NCBI RefSeq assembly: GCF_002007215.1
Contig: NZ_MUHX01000009.1
Location: 1 to 64,000 of the forward strand
Reading direction: 5' to 3'
Origin: Pyramidobacter sp. C12-8
GTDB lineage: Bacteria; Synergistota; Synergistia; Synergistales; Dethiosulfovibrionaceae
Length of the DNA: 64,000 nucleotides
Of the stretch, positions 34,919-43,531 are shown piece after piece (within the stretch, counting starts at the first letter, position 1; every line of letters begins with the position of its first letter). Both the position numbers and the translations under genes were made by a program. The notes beneath the pieces are model-generated. The model was not told where the DNA came from. It saw only the letters and a list, made by a program, of their open reading frames with translations, and did not search any database.

Positions 34919-36106
34919 CTATCCGTTGATCTCCAGCACGGCTTGCACGAAGAATCCTGCTCCGACGGGCAGCGCGTTTTCGTCGAAGACAAAGGCGGGA
35001 TTATGGAATTTGGGCTGCGCCCGGCCGTCTTTCCAGATTCCCAGGCGGGCGAAACAGGAGGCGGGGATCTTTTCGGAGTAGCAGGCATAATCTTCCGAAC
35101 CCATGCGGGGCTGTTCCATGGTTTTGACGTGTTCCTCCCCTAGCAGCTTGGCTGCGGCGGAGCGCATCGCTCTCACCACGGCGGCGTCGTTGACCAGCGG
35201 CGGGACGCCGTAGGTGTAGTCGAGCTCGTGGGTGCAGTTGTAACCGGCGACGATGGAACCGATCATACGGTCCAGCGCGCTTCTGATCCTGCCGCGGCTT
35301 TCGGGAGACTGACAGCGTATGGAGCCGCCGAAGGCGACTTCTTCGGGGATGATGTTCTTGGCCGTACCGCCGTGGAACGTGCAGATCGAGAGGACGACGG
35401 GATCGACGGCGTTGAACTGACGAGTGATCAGGCCCTGCAGGGACGTGACGCAGTTGGCCGCGGCGAGCAGCGCGTCGGCGCCGGAATTGTGCGGATAGGC
35501 TCCGTGCCCGCCGACGCCTTTGACAGTGACGGAGAAGGTGTCGGACGAGGCCATGCTGGGACCTTCGCGAAAGGCGATGTCGCCCGTGGCGAATTCGCCG
35601 ATGCCGTGCTGTCCGAGCATAATGTCTACTTTGGGGTTTTCGAGGCAGCCGAGCCGGATCATCAGCTCCGAGCCGCCCAGCGTCTCCTCGGCGGGCTGAA
35701 AGATCAACTTCACGACGCCGCTGAAGCGTTCCCGCATGCTCATCAGAAGTTGGGCGGCCCCCAGCAGCATGGCGGTGTGCGCGTCGTGTCCGCAGGCGTG
35801 CATGACGCCGGCTACCTCGGACTGATCGGGCTGGCCGGCGGCTTCCTGAATGGGCAGCGCGTCCATGTCGGCGCGCAGGGCGATCACTTTTCCCGCGCCG
35901 GCTTTTGTGCCGCGGATAAGCCCCAGCACGCCGACTTTGGTGTCGAGCGGCTGAATTTCCACGCCCATTTTCTTCAGTTCGGCTCTCACGAAGGCCGCTG
36001 TTCGGAGCTCTTGCATCCCCAGCTCGGGGTTACGGTGGATCCTGCGCTTGCAATCTACGAGGTAGCTGCATATAGATTGGGCTTTTTCGAGTACTTCTGA
36101 AGGCAT
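34919..36106 (-). CDS. M20-family amidohydrolase, second copy
   Basis: The 395-residue product resembles the gene at 26227: IHRNPELGMQE, ALRADMDALPIQEAAG, metal ligands in HACGHDAHTAM and FQPAEETLGG. It is likely to hydrolyse N-acyl or aminobenzoyl amino acids. ATG at 36106 (minus) follows GGAGGAGG. It lies convergent to the second binding protein and may hydrolyse what that protein imports. Confidence 0.9.
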   Translation of the reverse strand: MPSEVLEKAQSICSYLVDCKRRIHRNPELGMQELRTAAFVRAELKKMGVEIQPLDTKVGVLGLIRGTKAGAGKVIALRADMDALPIQEAAGQPDQSEVAGVMHACGHDAHTAMLLGAAQLLMSMRERFSGVVKLIFQPAEETLGGSELMIRLGCLENPKVDIMLGQHGIGEFATGDIAFREGPSMASSDTFSVTVKGVGGHGAYPHNSGADALLAAANCVTSLQGLITRQFNAVDPVVLSICTFHGGTAKNIIPEEVAFGGSIRCQSPESRGRIRSALDRMIGSIVAGYNCTHELDYTYGVPPLVNDAAVVRAMRSAAAKLLGEEHVKTMEQPRMGSEDYACYSEKIPASCFARLGIWKDGRAQPKFHNPAFVFDENALPVGAGFFVQAVLEING

Positions 36107-36219
36107 TATTTTTCCTCCTCCTGGATGGGATCTTTAGTTTACATGGAGCGGTCGCTTTGAAAATATAAAAAATTTGAAATTAGGCAAGGGACGAGCTGTT
36201 TCAGTCGTGTGACTAGAAT

Positions 36220-36247
36220 AATATACACTCCTGCCTGATTTTTTCAA
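36220..36247 (-). promoter_or_regulatory. Promoter of the second M20 gene
   Basis: On the minus strand TTGAAA (36242-36247) and TATATT (36220-36225) are 16 bases apart in AT-rich DNA, about 115 bases before the M20 start. Confidence 0.55.
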
Positions 36248-36461
36248 TCATGAAGAATAATATATCAAATATGTATACAATATATTGAAGAGCAATGGAG
36301 AAGCCATATAAAATGTTTTTGGCTTATGTAGTGAATTTATTCGTATTTAACGACAATATATTATGATTATTTGCTGTAATAGTTGTGATATGTGTCCTTT
36401 AACTGAAAGCGACATTCGTTTTGAATTTTATTCAATAGGCAAAGTCAAAATTTGAGACTCC

Positions 36462-36489
36462 TTGCTTTTTGTATATTATTTGCTAGAAT
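36462..36489 (+). promoter_or_regulatory. Promoter of binding protein 3 and the dpp-like operon
   Basis: TTGCTT (36462-36467), a 16-base spacer and TAGAAT (36484-36489) match a sigma-70 promoter. It would leave a leader of about 170 bases before ATG 36664. The GntR gene at the end of the cluster is a candidate regulator. Confidence 0.55.
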
Positions 36490-36663
36490 CTGACTCAGTC
36501 GTGGATATTCTTTTTCCCGAGAAAAGAGCATCCTTATTTGAAAAACGGGTTGGGAATTTCAGGTTGTCCTTTTAACGGGCCGCGACGTCATGTCGCCATA
36601 TTGGGGGAAGTGGAGTAAAGGCTGCAGGTTCCGCAATCTCATTTTAGGAAGGGGATCTTTGTT

Positions 36664-38208
36664 ATGAAGAGGACATTCGCTTTGTGTCTCGTCTGTGCCA
36701 TGCTGTGCGCCGGAACGGCTTTCGCCGCGCCGCGGGGCGAGGAACTTCGTGTCGGCGTCTCCATCGACGCGAAGAACTTTGATCCGCAGAACTCTGTCGA
36801 TACCTATTCGTTCTCCATGCAGAAACAGATCTACGAGCCGCTGTTCACGGTGGACGGCAAGACCCGCAAGCTGACGCCGGTGCTCGCCGAAAGCGTCGAG
36901 ATCCTTGACGACCACACTTACAAGTTCCATCTGCGCAAGGGCGTCAAGTTCCACAACGGCGAGGAGTTTACCGCGGATGACGTGGTTTTCTCTCTGACCC
37001 GTGTCACCGATCCTTCCAAGTCTGTCTTCGCCAAGTCGAAGGGCGTGTGGATTGATCCGAAGGGCTTCGAAGTGATCGACAAGCATACCGTGATCGTCCG
37101 CACCAACGGCCCCGTCGGCGGCTGGCTGGGCTCTATGAAGCACCCTTACGCTATGATCCTGAACCGTAAGGCCGTTGAAGAAGCCGGCGCCGATTACTTC
37201 CGTCAGCCCGTGGGGACGGGCCCGTACAAGTTCGTGAGCTGGACCAAGGGCGAACGAGTCGAGATGGAAGCTTTCGCCGACTACTGGGGAACCAAGCCCT
37301 ACGCGAAGAAGCTGACGTTCGTGGTCCTGCCCGACGACAGTACGCGCATCATCGCTCTTGAGACGGGCAAGGTCGACATGATCTACGCCGTGCCGCCCTC
37401 CGATTTCGAGCGCTTGCAGAGCAGCGACAAGGTCAAGGCTGTCAAGGCTCCCGGTCTGGTACTGCTGCATCTGGCCATGAACACGGACAGCCCCAAACTG
37501 AAGGATCCCCGCGTGCGCAAAGCGATCGACGCCGCGATCAACAAGGACGCCTACGTTCAGGTCGTCTACAACGGTAATGGCATCCCCGGCCAGGGGCCCC
37601 TGCCCACGGCGAGCTCATGGTTCCCCGAGAATCCCGAGAAATGGGATTACAATCCCGAGCTCGCCAAAAAACTTCTTGCCGAGGCCGGCGTCAAGGATCT
37701 GGAGCTGAACCTCTGGGTCATGAACGCCGCCGACCGTGTCAACGGCGCGACGGTGCTGCAGAGTATGCTGGGAGCTGTCGGCATCAAGGTCAACGTGTCG
37801 GTGTTCGAGAACGCCGTCATCAATGACAAGGTCCGTAAGGAGCCCGAAAAGTACGATATGTACGCCGCCACCTGGGGCATGCAGACCAACCGTGACGCTG
37901 GCGTTTACTGGCAGTCGGTCATCACCACGACCTCCATCGTCAGTACCAACTCGGCCCGTCTGTCTGACCCCGAGATCGACACGCTGATGGACGAGGCCAA
38001 TCACTGCATCGACGAGGGCGAGCGCGGCAAAGTCTTCCAGAAGATCTGGGATCGTGTCAACGATCTGCACCCCTGGGTCTATCTGTGCCAGGCCGATGAG
38101 CTTCACGGTGCCCAGAAGGATCTGATCGGTGTGGACGAGCTCTACGACGGCAAGATCAATCTGCTTTCCAACATTCACTATCCCGAGCAGACTGAACGCG
38201 TAAAATAA
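36664..38208 (+). CDS. Peptide ABC transporter substrate-binding protein, copy 3
   Basis: The 514-residue product has a signal peptide (MKRTFALCLVCAMLCAGTAFA) and a family 5 domain with FHLRKGVKFHNGEEFTADDV and the C-terminal LSNIHYPEQTE. It is the only one of three paralogs followed by a complete transporter. AGGAAGGGGATC lies before ATG 36664. A terminator separates it from the permease genes, which should make it more abundant than they are. Confidence 0.92.
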   Translation: MKRTFALCLVCAMLCAGTAFAAPRGEELRVGVSIDAKNFDPQNSVDTYSFSMQKQIYEPLFTVDGKTRKLTPVLAESVEILDDHTYKFHLRKGVKFHNGEEFTADDVVFSLTRVTDPSKSVFAKSKGVWIDPKGFEVIDKHTVIVRTNGPVGGWLGSMKHPYAMILNRKAVEEAGADYFRQPVGTGPYKFVSWTKGERVEMEAFADYWGTKPYAKKLTFVVLPDDSTRIIALETGKVDMIYAVPPSDFERLQSSDKVKAVKAPGLVLLHLAMNTDSPKLKDPRVRKAIDAAINKDAYVQVVYNGNGIPGQGPLPTASSWFPENPEKWDYNPELAKKLLAEAGVKDLELNLWVMNAADRVNGATVLQSMLGAVGIKVNVSVFENAVINDKVRKEPEKYDMYAATWGMQTNRDAGVYWQSVITTTSIVSTNSARLSDPEIDTLMDEANHCIDEGERGKVFQKIWDRVNDLHPWVYLCQADELHGAQKDLIGVDELYDGKINLLSNIHYPEQTERVK

Positions 38209-38224
38209 GTCGCTTTTTCATGGG

Positions 38225-38257
38225 GCGCCGGACGCCTCCGCTGCGTCCGGCGCTTTT
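38225..38257 (+). terminator. Terminator or attenuator after binding protein 3
   Basis: GCGCCGGACGC (38225-38235) pairs perfectly with GCGTCCGGCGC (38243-38253), followed by TTTT. It lies inside the operon between the binding protein and permease genes and probably sets their expression ratio. Confidence 0.85.
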
Positions 38258-38340
38258 GTGAAAGTTGTTTTTAATCCACCCCCCTATGGATTTTTTAGAT
38301 TTTTCGCGATCACAGATCACAGAGAAAAGGTGATGCTCCC

Positions 38341-39264
38341 GTGCTGAAGTACGCTATCCGCCGAATTTTTATTCTGATCCCTGTTATTCTCAGCGTTATG
38401 TTCATCCTCTTCACCATCCTCTACTTTACGCCCGGAGATCCGGCGCGCATCGCCCTCGGCGAAGAGGCGACGCCCGAAGCGATCGAGTCGTTCCGCGACG
38501 AACACGGGCTGAACGATCCGTTTTTCGTCCAGTTTGGACACTACGTTTACAATGCGGTGACCAAGTTTGATCTGGGGTATTCCTACAACATGAAGAGCCC
38601 CGTCGCGCAGGAGCTGGCGATCCGCATCCCCACCACCATGAGGCTGGCGTTTGCGGCCGTGCTCTTCAGCACGCTGCTGGGCCTGCCGCTGGGGATCCTC
38701 AGCGCGATCAAGCAGTATTCGCTGCTTGACAGCGTCGTGACGGTCTTCATCCTGCTGGGCGTTTCCATGCCGACATTCTGGACGGGGCTATTGCTTATTC
38801 TGGCTTTTTCGGTCAAGCTGGGCTGGCTGCCTTCCATGGGCTTTGACACGCTGAGCGAGATGGTGCTGCCGGTGGTGACGCTGTCGGGTTCGTCGACGGC
38901 TCTGTTCGCCAAGATGACCCGTTCCAGCATGCTGGAAGTCATCAAGTCGGACTACATCAGAACGGCCCGCGCCAAGGGACAGAAGGAAAGCGTCGTGATT
39001 TGGCGTCACGCGCTGCCGAACGCGCTGATCCCCATCATGACCATTATCAGCATGCAGTTCGGAGCTCTGTTGGGCGGTTCCATCGTCACGGAGGCCATTT
39101 TCTCCATCTCCGGCGTCGGCCGTCTGATGCTTGAGGCCATAAACTTACGCGACTATCCCATCATTCAGGGTGGCGTTTTGTTTATCTCCGTGGCGTACTG
39201 CTTCATCAACCTTGCCGTCGATCTGCTGTACGCGGTGGTCGATCCGCGTATCCACGTCAAGTAA
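38341..39264 (+). CDS. Dipeptide/oligopeptide ABC permease (DppB-like)
   Basis: The 307-residue product has about six membrane segments and the inner-membrane permease motif region TARAKGQKESVVIWRHALPNALIPI. It starts like DppB/OppB (MLKYAIRRIFILIPVILSVMFI). The start is GTG 38341 after AAAAGGTGA. It should form the channel with the next gene. Confidence 0.92.
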   Translation: MLKYAIRRIFILIPVILSVMFILFTILYFTPGDPARIALGEEATPEAIESFRDEHGLNDPFFVQFGHYVYNAVTKFDLGYSYNMKSPVAQELAIRIPTTMRLAFAAVLFSTLLGLPLGILSAIKQYSLLDSVVTVFILLGVSMPTFWTGLLLILAFSVKLGWLPSMGFDTLSEMVLPVVTLSGSSTALFAKMTRSSMLEVIKSDYIRTARAKGQKESVVIWRHALPNALIPIMTIISMQFGALLGGSIVTEAIFSISGVGRLMLEAINLRDYPIIQGGVLFISVAYCFINLAVDLLYAVVDPRIHVK

Positions 39265-39278
39265 GGGAAGGTACTGCC

Positions 39279-40127
39279 ATGAAGAACAATTCCATGCTCA
39301 AGTACACGATGATCCGCCTGCGCCGCAACTATCTGGCGCTTTTCGGGTTGTTCATCCTCGTAGTGTTGATCGTCTGCGCCATTTTTGCCGACCAGCTGGC
39401 TCCCTTCGGCTATGCCCAGCAGGATTACATGATGATCCGCAAGGCGCCTTCCGCGATGCACTGGCTGGGCACCGACGAATTCGGCCGCGACATTCTCAGC
39501 CGCCTGATCTACGGTTCGCGCATCTCGCTGCAGGTCGGCCTGATTGCCGTCTCTATCTCGCTGGTGGTCGGAGGGCTGATCGGCGCGGTTTCCGGATACT
39601 TCGGCGGCAAACTGGACAACGTGTTGATGCGTCTGATGGACATTCAGATGGCCATCCCCACGATTCTGATGGCCATCGTCATCTCTTCCGTGCTCGGCCC
39701 CGGGCTGTTTAATCTGATGGTCGCCGTGGGCATCACCTACATTCCCAAATTTGCCCGCTTGACGCGCGCTTCAGTGCTTTCTATCAAAGATCAGGAATTC
39801 ATTGAGGCGGCTCGCGCTATGGGCGCCTCACACACGCGCATCATCTGCCTGTACATCCTGCCCAACTGCGCCGCGCCGCTGATCGTTCAGTCCACGCTGA
39901 GCGTGGCCAACGCGATCCTGTTCGCCGCGACGCTGAGCTTTCTTGGGCTGGGCATTCAGCCCCCCTATCCCGAGTGGGGTGGCATGCTCTCGGCGGCCCG
40001 CCCGTATCTGCGCAACAGCGCCTATATGAGCATTTTCCCCGGGCTGGCCATCATGTTCACGATCCTGTCTCTGAATTTTCTCGGCGACGGTCTTCGCGAC
40101 GCCCTTGACCCCAAGCAGAAACGATAG
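39279..40127 (+). CDS. Dipeptide/oligopeptide ABC permease (DppC-like)
   Basis: The 282-residue product has an N-terminal extension and one helix (YLALFGLFILVVLIVCAIFA), then five more helices, LGTDEFGRDILSRLIYG and the coupling motif EAARAMGASHTRIICLYILPN, typical of DppC/OppC. ATG 39279 follows AAGGGAAGG. It runs in the operon with the preceding permease. Confidence 0.92.
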   Translation: MKNNSMLKYTMIRLRRNYLALFGLFILVVLIVCAIFADQLAPFGYAQQDYMMIRKAPSAMHWLGTDEFGRDILSRLIYGSRISLQVGLIAVSISLVVGGLIGAVSGYFGGKLDNVLMRLMDIQMAIPTILMAIVISSVLGPGLFNLMVAVGITYIPKFARLTRASVLSIKDQEFIEAARAMGASHTRIICLYILPNCAAPLIVQSTLSVANAILFAATLSFLGLGIQPPYPEWGGMLSAARPYLRNSAYMSIFPGLAIMFTILSLNFLGDGLRDALDPKQKR

Positions 40128-40136
40128 GTGGACGTT

Positions 40137-41162
40137 ATGAGCGAAAATAAAGACATTCTTCTCGACATAAAGGATCTTTCCGTTCAGTTCAACACGGATT
40201 CCGGCGTGGTCAAGGCAGTCAATCACCTGAACCTGCGGCTTGAGCGCGGCAAGTCTCTGGGATTTGTCGGCGAAACGGGCGCCGGCAAGACGACGACGGC
40301 CCTTTCGATTTTGCAGCTGGTACAGACGCCTCCCGGCGAGATCACCAGCGGTGAGATCCTGTTCAACGGGGTGGACGTGCGGCGGATGACGGAGGCGGAG
40401 AAGCGCCATCTGCGCGGCGGCGACATCTCCATGATCTTCCAGGATCCGATGACATCGCTCAATCCGATCATGACGGTCGAAGAGCAGATCATGGAGATGG
40501 TCTCGCTGCACCTTAACCTGAAAGGCGAAGCGGCCCGCGAGCGCGCCATCGAGATGCTGCGCCTCGTCGGCATCCGGCCCGAGCGCGCCAAGGACTTTCC
40601 CCATCAGTTTTCCGGCGGGATGAGGCAGCGCGTGGTGATTGCCATCGCCTTGGCCTGCCGTCCGCAGCTGATCATCGCCGACGAGCCGACCACGGCGCTG
40701 GACGTGACGATTCAGGCGCAGGTGCTGGAACTGATCAAAAAGCTGCAGCAGAGTGAAAAAACGTCGATGCTGCTGATCACGCACGATCTGGGGATCGTCG
40801 CCGAGACCTGCGACAGCGTGGCGATCATGTACGGCGGCCATCTGGTGGAGTACGCCGGCATCAAAGAGCTGTATACCAATCCCAAGCATCCCTACACTCA
40901 GGGGCTGTTCAACGCCGTTCCCACGCTCGAGAGCCCTCTCGGCAGCCGGCTGGCCGTGATTCCCGGTCTGCCGCCCGATCCGACGAATCTGCCCAAGGGC
41001 TGTTCTTTCTCGCCGCGCTGCCCCTACGCCAGGGATGTCTGCCATGAGCGCGCCTGCGGCATGCGCGAGGCGGGGCCGGGACATTTCGTGGACTGCCACT
41101 TCCCGCTGACGCCCGAATCCGGCAACGCGTTTCTTGAGCGTCCTTGCAAGGAGGCCGAATAG
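40137..41162 (+). CDS. Oligopeptide ABC transporter ATP-binding protein (DppD-like)
   Basis: The product (341 residues from ATG 40137) has Walker A GETGAGKTT, signature FSGGMRQR, Walker B LIIADEPTTALDV, and the oligopeptide C-terminal extension with CSFSPRCPYA cysteines. An in-frame GTG at 40128 would add three residues. AGGTGG (40126-40131) precedes the ATG. Confidence 0.92.
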   Translation: MSENKDILLDIKDLSVQFNTDSGVVKAVNHLNLRLERGKSLGFVGETGAGKTTTALSILQLVQTPPGEITSGEILFNGVDVRRMTEAEKRHLRGGDISMIFQDPMTSLNPIMTVEEQIMEMVSLHLNLKGEAARERAIEMLRLVGIRPERAKDFPHQFSGGMRQRVVIAIALACRPQLIIADEPTTALDVTIQAQVLELIKKLQQSEKTSMLLITHDLGIVAETCDSVAIMYGGHLVEYAGIKELYTNPKHPYTQGLFNAVPTLESPLGSRLAVIPGLPPDPTNLPKGCSFSPRCPYARDVCHERACGMREAGPGHFVDCHFPLTPESGNAFLERPCKEAE

Positions 41163-41164
41163 CC

Positions 41165-42136
41165 ATGAGCGATAATCTGATCGAGATCAAACACCTGAAA
41201 AAATACTTTCATGTCTCCAGCGGTCTGCTTCACGCCGTCGACGACGTTTCCCTGGACATCCCCCGCGGCAAGACGCTGGGGCTGGTCGGCGAGTCGGGAT
41301 GCGGCAAGTCCACTCTGGGGCGCGTCATTATCGGTCTGCTCAAGGCGAGCGGCGGCGAGGTGTTCTTCAACGGCGAGGATTCGCTTAAATTCGACGGCGC
41401 CAAGCGGAGCGAGTTCCGCCGCCACGCCCAGATCGTCTTTCAGGATCCGTTTTCTTCGCTGAATCCTCGTATGTCCGTGTCGCAGCTCATTTCCGAGCCG
41501 TTGATCATCAACGGCATCTGCCGTTCCAGAAAAGAGCTGGACGAGAAGGTCGGCGAGCTGATGGATCTGGTCGGCCTGGCTTCGCGCCTGACGACTTCGT
41601 TCCCTCACGAACTTGACGGCGGCCGCCGCCAGCGCATCGGCATCGCCCGCGCGCTGGCGCTCGACCCCGAGTTCATCGTCCTCGACGAGCCGGTTTCGGC
41701 GCTGGACGTGTGCATTCAGGCGCAGGTGCTCAACCTGCTGGCCGACCTGCGCGAACAGCGTGGCTACACCTATCTTTTCATCTCCCACAATCTTTCCGTC
41801 GTCCGTTACGTTTCCGACGAAGTCGCGGTCATGTACCTCGGCAACGTGGTGGAGAAGGCCGACAACAGCACGCTGTTCAAATCGCCGCTGCACCCCTACA
41901 CGCAGGCGCTGCTTTCGGCCGTGCCGATCGCCAGCGTGGGGCCGAAGAAGCAACGCATCATCCTCGAAGGCGACGTACCCAGCCCGGTCAATCCTCCCGA
42001 AGGCTGCCGCTTCGCCGGACGCTGCTGGCAGCACGAGGAGATCTGCACGTGCCAGACGCCACCTCTGGTTGAAGTGGAACCGGGACATTTTGTGGCGTGC
42101 CATCGGCTGAAAGATCAGCTTGTCTGCCATGTCTGA
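41165..42136 (+). CDS. Oligopeptide ABC transporter ATP-binding protein (DppF-like)
   Basis: The product (323 residues) has Walker A GESGCGKST, Walker B FIVLDEPVSALDV and the C-terminal CRFAGRCWQ extension. Its signature reads LDGGRRQR, with Asp where Ser is usual; I have the impression that this variant occurs in other oligopeptide ATPases. ATG 41165 follows AAGGAGG (41149-41155). It should pair with the DppD-like subunit. Confidence 0.92.
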   Translation: MSDNLIEIKHLKKYFHVSSGLLHAVDDVSLDIPRGKTLGLVGESGCGKSTLGRVIIGLLKASGGEVFFNGEDSLKFDGAKRSEFRRHAQIVFQDPFSSLNPRMSVSQLISEPLIINGICRSRKELDEKVGELMDLVGLASRLTTSFPHELDGGRRQRIGIARALALDPEFIVLDEPVSALDVCIQAQVLNLLADLREQRGYTYLFISHNLSVVRYVSDEVAVMYLGNVVEKADNSTLFKSPLHPYTQALLSAVPIASVGPKKQRIILEGDVPSPVNPPEGCRFAGRCWQHEEICTCQTPPLVEVEPGHFVACHRLKDQLVCHV

Positions 42137-42716
42137 GCGCGACGGTCAGGCTGCTGCGCCGCAGAAGACGCTGCGCTGGTTTTGCGGCGTTCCCGTGCTT
42201 ACCAATCCGCTGATTCTGATCGACCTGTTGACGGGGACCGCGGCGCTATGGTTCGTCACGGTGCTGATCATGGCGCTCGCGCAGCTGATGTTCGGTACAG
42301 GGTCTCTACAGGGTTCCCATATCGCGGCGGCTTCGATCTACGCGAGTTATCTGACGGCGCTGGTGCTGTTCCTGTTCGCCGCCGTGTGCGCGGTCTTTTA
42401 CCGCCGTGGCTACGTGATGTTTTACCGTTTCGAACAGAACGGCGTCTTCATGGAAACGATCCGCGCCCGAAAAGTTCCCGGCGCGGAGGGGGTTCACGTC
42501 CGCCCCTTTGCCGTGGAAGAGCCGGCGGAGATCGTCCGCAGCGTGACGAAAAACGTGAGCTGGGACGATGTGAAAGGCGTCAGGGAGCTGCGGGGAATGA
42601 ATTCGTTCCAGCTCCGGGGAAAGCGGGGGCGGCTCGCGCAGATTTACTGCCCCGACGACGAGACGTATCGAAAAGCCCTTGACTTTGCGGGAGAGAAGGT
42701 TGGTCATCATGCTTAA
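42129..42716 (+). CDS. Hypothetical two-helix membrane protein
   Basis: The product (195 residues) has two hydrophobic segments (about residues 28-55 and 67-90) and then a soluble domain with EIVRSVTKNVSWDDVKGV. I do not recognise a family. It overlaps dppF by eight bases and the GntR gene by eight bases, so it belongs to the transporter operon. ATG 42129 is chosen over TTG 42120. Confidence 0.6.
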   Translation: MSERDGQAAAPQKTLRWFCGVPVLTNPLILIDLLTGTAALWFVTVLIMALAQLMFGTGSLQGSHIAAASIYASYLTALVLFLFAAVCAVFYRRGYVMFYRFEQNGVFMETIRARKVPGAEGVHVRPFAVEEPAEIVRSVTKNVSWDDVKGVRELRGMNSFQLRGKRGRLAQIYCPDDETYRKALDFAGEKVGHHA

Positions 42717-43452
42717 AAGCGGCAAACATACCATGAACGAACAGGTGTACCTGAGCCTGCGCAACGACATTCTCTCAGGGCGTTACCACGACGGGCAGCA
42801 GCTGCTGCAGGCCGATCTGGCCGAAGAATATCACGTCAGCCGCATCCCCGTGAGGGAAGCTCTGATGCAGCTTTCGAGCGAAGGGCTGGTCGAGATTATC
42901 CCCTACAAGGGCGCGGTCGTTGCCTCGTTCTCCCTCGACGAGCTGCACGAGATCTTCGAGATCCGCTATTCGCTGGAATCCCTGATCCTCCGCTACGTGG
43001 TGCAGAACATCACCGAGGAAGCGGCCGGGAGCGTTCATGCCCTGCTGCTCGCTTCGACGCGGACGCCGCCCGAAGAACGCAGCCGCAAGACGAACTGGGA
43101 ATTTCACCGCGCCCTCTACGAGATCGCGAACAAGCCGCGCTTGTTGGAGCTGATCGAATCCCAGTACAACAAGATCGACCGTTACGTGCAGATGGACATC
43201 ACCAAGCCCAGCGCGCAGGAGTACGCTTTCAAATCCCATGACGCGATCCTCCAGGCCTGCCGCGCCGGCGACACGGTCGAAGCGACGGTGCTGCTGCACG
43301 AGCACATGATGACCGCGCTGCGCCGGCTCGACCTTTTCTTGCAGGAAAAGATCAGCGCGCCTGCGCCCGACGAGTTCTTTACGCTGTTCCCTCCGCTGAT
43401 CAACCGCCGCGCCTCGGAACAGATCCTCATGTCGAAGCAGGCGTCGGTTTGA
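42709..43452 (+). CDS. GntR-family regulator with FCD domain
   Basis: The 247-residue product has an N-terminal winged helix (VYLSLRNDILSGRYHDGQQL, EYHVSRIPVREALMQLSSEGL) and a C-terminal FCD helical domain (about residues 85-215) with a metal-binding pattern. FCD regulators respond to organic acids and control their catabolism. GGAGAGAAGG precedes ATG 42709. It may control the transporter operon before it or the UroD-like gene after it. Confidence 0.88.
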   Translation: MLKSGKHTMNEQVYLSLRNDILSGRYHDGQQLLQADLAEEYHVSRIPVREALMQLSSEGLVEIIPYKGAVVASFSLDELHEIFEIRYSLESLILRYVVQNITEEAAGSVHALLLASTRTPPEERSRKTNWEFHRALYEIANKPRLLELIESQYNKIDRYVQMDITKPSAQEYAFKSHDAILQACRAGDTVEATVLLHEHMMTALRRLDLFLQEKISAPAPDEFFTLFPPLINRRASEQILMSKQASV

Positions 43453-43531
43453 ACGCAGGATTTCAGACGGCTCAGCCGTCAAATTTATAAGCTGTCTTTG
43501 CAGCATGAAAGAATTTTAGGAGGTTTTATGA

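Larger units (their letters stand above)
36107..36663 (+). other. AT-rich divergent intergenic region
   Basis: The 557-base gap between the M20 gene and binding protein 3 is strongly AT-rich from about 36160 to 36540. It contains the minus promoter at 36220-36247 and the plus promoter at 36462-36489. I see no gene, RNA or repeat family in it. Confidence 0.65.

Noticed and set aside
43466-43480. Short palindrome GACGGCTCAGCCGTC after the GntR gene
   Set aside because: The stem is only six pairs with a three-base loop and no U tract, too weak to call a terminator or an operator.
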